Part shown: positions 21,283 to 23,415 of the stretch, one piece after another
Layout: every line of letters begins with the position of its first letter
Numbering within the stretch: position 1 is the stretch's first letter
Source: Phycisphaerales bacterium UBA854
Lineage (GTDB): Bacteria; Planctomycetota; Phycisphaerae; Phycisphaerales; SM1A02
Direction: 5' to 3'
DNA: 23,415 nucleotides
Assembly: GCA_002295885.1 (NCBI GenBank)
Contig: DBGM01000015.1
Location: 1-23,415 of the forward strand
The notes under the pieces: model-generated
The model's input: only the letters and a program-made list of their open reading frames with translations
What the model was told of the DNA's origin: nothing
Databases searched by the model: none
Translations under genes and position numbers: made by a program

Positions 21283-21891
21283 ATGCAACCGGACGCCGAC
21301 ACCATCTACGAATCACTGTGGTCACTGCTCGAGAGCGGCGCCGGCGACCGACGCAGCGCGTTTCACACCCCTGTGCTGGGCACCACGGATGCGGATGGTC
21401 TGGTGCAGGTGCGGACCGTGGTGCTGCGTCGAGTCGATCGTGGGACCCGGACGATCTGCTGCCATACCGATCGTCGTTCGCCCAAGGTAAACGAGATCCT
21501 TGCCTGCAGTCGGGTGTCCTGGCTCTTCTACGACGCGTCCCGCGGGGTGCAGGTCCGGGCCGGTGGCACGTGCCGGGTGCACACCGGATCATCCGACGCT
21601 GTGGCGTGCGAGACCTGGCGGCGTGTTCATCCCAACAGCCGGGTCTGCTACAGCGCACCGCTTGCCCCGTCGGCGGAACTGCCGGCGTGGGACGGCAACC
21701 AGTCGAAGGTTGCGCACGCCATCGCGACCACGCCTCCGACGGACGAGGATCTCCCCCCCGACACCTTCGTCGTGCTCGTCACCACGCTGGAAAGCGTGGA
21801 GTGGCTGGATCTGCATCATGACGGTCATCATCGTGTCCGGTACGAGTTCGACGCGGCCGGTGCGCCGGTTCCCGTCTGGCTCGCTCCCTGA
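21283..21891 (+). CDS. FMN-binding pyridoxamine 5'-phosphate oxidase family protein
   Basis: The 202-aa protein has the split-barrel FMN-binding fold of the PNPOx/Alr4036 group: AFHTPVLGTTDADGLVQVRTVVLR (about residues 27-50), CCHTDRRSPKVNEI, the VSWLFYDASRGVQVRAGG strand pair and a C-terminal VEWLDL...HRVRYEF. Family members are flavoproteins; whether this one oxidises pyridoxamine phosphate or has another role cannot be decided, and a true PdxH is not assured. The ATG at 21283 is supported by a -10-like TATCAT 7 nt upstream. An in-frame TTG at 21262 preceded by GGGGAGAG is an alternative start that would add seven residues. It is transcribed divergently from the acyltransferase gene. Confidence 0.85.
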   Translation: MQPDADTIYESLWSLLESGAGDRRSAFHTPVLGTTDADGLVQVRTVVLRRVDRGTRTICCHTDRRSPKVNEILACSRVSWLFYDASRGVQVRAGGTCRVHTGSSDAVACETWRRVHPNSRVCYSAPLAPSAELPAWDGNQSKVAHAIATTPPTDEDLPPDTFVVLVTTLESVEWLDLHHDGHHRVRYEFDAAGAPVPVWLAP

Positions 21892-21904
21892 CCGGAATTG
21901 ACGA

Positions 21905-21918
21905 CCCCCGCCCGGGGG
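21905..21918. terminator. Short GC hairpin between convergent genes
   Basis: CCCCC-GCCC-GGGGG sits 13 nt after the PNPOx-family stop codon and 40 nt from the end of the helical repeat gene on the other strand. On the minus strand it is followed by TCGTCAATT. It is a plausible but weak transcript end for both genes. Confidence 0.3.
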
Positions 21919-21957
21919 CAGGGGCCGGAGCGGGATTCGGTTCGTCGGTCGGGCCGA

Positions 21958-23055
21958 TCAGCAGCCTTCCTTGCGCCAGATCTCGGCGGCTTCCTCTCGC
22001 GTCATCTCGCCGGCCCGCAGGGCGTCGCCCAGTCGCTGACGCAGCTTGAAGCAGTCGTCCGAGGGGTCGGTCTTCTTCTCCTCCGCCCCGGCCTTCATGC
22101 GTTCCAGCCGCTGCTGCATCTGTTCGCGGGTGATTTCGCCGGCCTCGACCATCGCCTTCATCTTCTCGACCGCGGCCTCGTAGTCGCGACCTGCCTCGGC
22201 CTTCGGCCGGGACATCATCTCCTTCATCTGATCGAGCCGCTGCTGCATCTGTTCGCGGGTGATCTCGCCGGCTTCGACCATCGCCTTCATCTTCCTGGCG
22301 GCTTCGTCGTAGTCGGCACGGGTCAAGGCCTTGGCCTCGTTGGTGCCGGCCAGTTCCATTTCGGCCTGGCGGTATCGCTCCCAGAGCGCACGCTCGGCGG
22401 TGGCCATCCGCTGGTCGGCGTCCTCCTGAGAAATATCCCCGGCCGCGACCATCCTGGTCAGCTGTTCACGCATCGCCTTGATGCGGGTTTCGATGCCCGC
22501 CTTGAGTTCGGCAAGGTCGACCGTGGGCCTGGTGAGCTGCATTTCGGCCTGCCGGTACCGGCTCCACATTTCCTTCTCGGCCGCTTCGAATTCGGCGGCG
22601 GCCGCCTCCCTGGTGAGTTCACCGGCTTCGACCTTGGTCTCGAGTTCCGTCGCGATCGCCTTCAGCCGGGCTTCGATGGCGACCTTGAGCTCCTCAAGCC
22701 GGACGGTGGGTGTCCGGGGGGAGCCTTCGGCGTAGATCTCCCGGGCACGCTCCTCCATGATGCGCATCGCGTCGGGAAGGGTGAGTCTTCCCTGCTCGAG
22801 CCCCATGGTGAGTCGCCCGTGGATTCGCATGAGCATCTCGCCCTGCTCCGGATTCAGGTTGCCCCGCGCGACTTCCTGGGCCACTCCCGCCCTCATGTCT
22901 TCGGCGGTGGGGAAGGTCCTCTCCGTCTTCTCGCGTACGGGTTGCTCGCGATCCTCCTGCGCGAAAGAGGATGACACGCCAAGGGTGACGAGCGTGAATG
23001 TGGTCAAGCCAAGGACGGCGAATCGAAGCAGTGATGCGGGTGTGCGGCGGGGCAT
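21958..23055 (-). CDS. Secreted helical repeat protein with GEIT-type motifs
   Basis: The 365-aa protein has a signal peptide (residues 1-33, ending SSSFAQ) and is otherwise charged, Glu/Arg/Met-rich and almost wholly alpha-helical. It contains several copies of a helix-turn-helix repeat of the form K-x-x-V-E-A-G-E-[IL]-T-R-E-x-x, related in look to SHOCT-like short helical modules. The two most similar copies are 43 residues apart and nearly identical at the DNA level (129-bp period, 57 of 59 bases around 22107-22165 and 22236-22294). It ends in Cys. The function is unknown; a periplasmic or envelope scaffold is a guess. The ATG at 23055 has GGAG 7 nt upstream. TAGACT (4 of 6 to the -10 consensus) lies upstream near 23092 on the minus strand. 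Confidence 0.8.
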   Translation of the reverse strand: MPRRTPASLLRFAVLGLTTFTLVTLGVSSSFAQEDREQPVREKTERTFPTAEDMRAGVAQEVARGNLNPEQGEMLMRIHGRLTMGLEQGRLTLPDAMRIMEERAREIYAEGSPRTPTVRLEELKVAIEARLKAIATELETKVEAGELTREAAAAEFEAAEKEMWSRYRQAEMQLTRPTVDLAELKAGIETRIKAMREQLTRMVAAGDISQEDADQRMATAERALWERYRQAEMELAGTNEAKALTRADYDEAARKMKAMVEAGEITREQMQQRLDQMKEMMSRPKAEAGRDYEAAVEKMKAMVEAGEITREQMQQRLERMKAGAEEKKTDPSDDCFKLRQRLGDALRAGEMTREEAAEIWRKEGC

Positions 23056-23179
23056 GGGCCAGCTCCTGGATGCGTGAACGAGTGAGTGCCCAGTCTATCC
23101 CACGGGATGTCACCGGGGGGGATGCGTAGAAGCACGAGCCCAATGTCGTGGTTCGGCCGGTGGCGGATCGTCAAAATGA

Positions 23180-23205
23180 ACGGCCCCGCCGAGGGGCGGG
23201 GCCGT
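23180..23205 (-). terminator. Intrinsic terminator of the gene at the right edge
   Basis: A perfect 11-bp stem ACGGCCCCGCC/GGCGGGGCCGT (23180-23190 with 23195-23205) closes a GAGG loop. On the minus strand it is followed by TCATTTTG, moderately T-rich. It lies 27 nt after the stop codon of the Lys/Gly-rich gene. Confidence 0.75.
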
Positions 23206-23232
23206 GAAGGAACTCAGTGGGTGAATGGGACA

Positions 23233-23415
23233 TCACTTCGCGGTGGCGAACTTCTTTCTGCCTTGCCCCTTGCGGTGGCCCTTGGAGCCGCCGGACATCC
23301 CGCTCTTCCTGACGCCGGCCTTCTTGAAGCCGTTCTTCTTGAACTTCTTCTTCTGCCCGCCGCCGTTCTTCTTGAACTTCTTCCTGGAGCCGCCGGATCG
23401 GCCGGAGTCGCCGTC
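23233..23415 (-). CDS. Lys/Gly-rich C-terminal tail of a protein (partial)
   Basis: An open minus-strand frame runs from the right edge to a TGA at 23235-23233, giving 60 residues. The sequence is very basic and low in complexity, with repeated KKFKKNG and GGS/GGG stretches, ending KGQGRKKFATAK. G or C dominates the third codon positions and a terminator follows the stop codon, so it is probably a real gene end. Such disordered Lys/Gly tails are found on bacterial DEAD-box RNA helicases and other nucleic-acid-binding proteins, but the body of the gene lies outside the window and the family is not determined. Confidence 0.6.
   Translation of the reverse strand, partial: DGDSGRSGGSRKKFKKNGGGQKKKFKKNGFKKAGVRKSGMSGGSKGHRKGQGRKKFATAK

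Overview
The window looks like chromosomal DNA of a planctomycete, most likely of the Phycisphaerales group. This is inferred from the high GC content, the strong G/C preference at third codon positions, and four secreted proteins ending in the short dockerin-like calcium-binding tail (D-x-D-x-D-G...VDDLL.V...WG) typical of that group. I see no rRNA, tRNA, CRISPR array, insertion sequence or phage gene. It reads as ordinary chromosome with one compact, locally regulated accessory locus.

Layout. Positions 1-1300: the tail of an upstream gene, a short Ppx/GppA phosphatase (+), and a convergent small RRM RNA-binding protein (-), separated by a bidirectional hairpin terminator. 1595-3022: a secreted beta-helix protein with Cys-rich repeats and a dockerin-like tail. 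3039-8738 (-): in transcription order, a two-domain fasciclin protein, a four-repeat DUF4397 protein, a DUF378 membrane protein, an SDR/DUF2867 protein and a class I DNA photolyase; the last two overlap by 8 nt. 8878-10103 (+): a divergent MerR-type regulator with a degenerate cobalamin-binding module, then a DUF3817 membrane protein. 10192-12435: monomeric NADP-isocitrate dehydrogenase. 12468-14582 (-): two more secreted dockerin-tailed proteins. 14707-16563: translational GTPase TypA/BipA. 16615-20026: a membrane-anchored Cache-HAMP-PP2C phosphatase followed after 4 nt by a predicted exported gluzincin metallopeptidase. 20006-21217 (-): an OpgC-like membrane acyltransferase. 21283-21891: an FMN-binding PNPOx-family protein. 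21958-23055 (-): a secreted helical repeat protein. 23233 to the right edge (-): the Lys/Gly-rich tail of an unidentified protein.

The most interesting region is 8739-8877, between the fasciclin gene and the MerR-type regulator. It holds seven good copies of a 9-bp unit (consensus CGNNCAAAW) in two tandem blocks, 4 + 3, in one 9-bp register. They bracket a sigma70-like promoter pointing at the fasciclin gene. The regulator has the layout of the light-sensing CarH/LitR family, but the residues that normally bind adenosylcobalamin are largely replaced. A photolyase lies in the same gene run. The working hypothesis is a light- or stress-responsive surface-protein/DNA-repair locus controlled by a B12-independent CarH-like regulator acting on a tandem direct-repeat operator. 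This is inference from layout and motifs, not shown function.

Other regulatory signals include several candidate leaderless promoters (a -10 box 6-7 nt before the ATG), a promoter whose -35 box sits in the centre of a perfect 10-bp inverted repeat, an attenuator-like leader in front of the RRM gene, and a perfect hairpin at the 5' end of the SDR gene.
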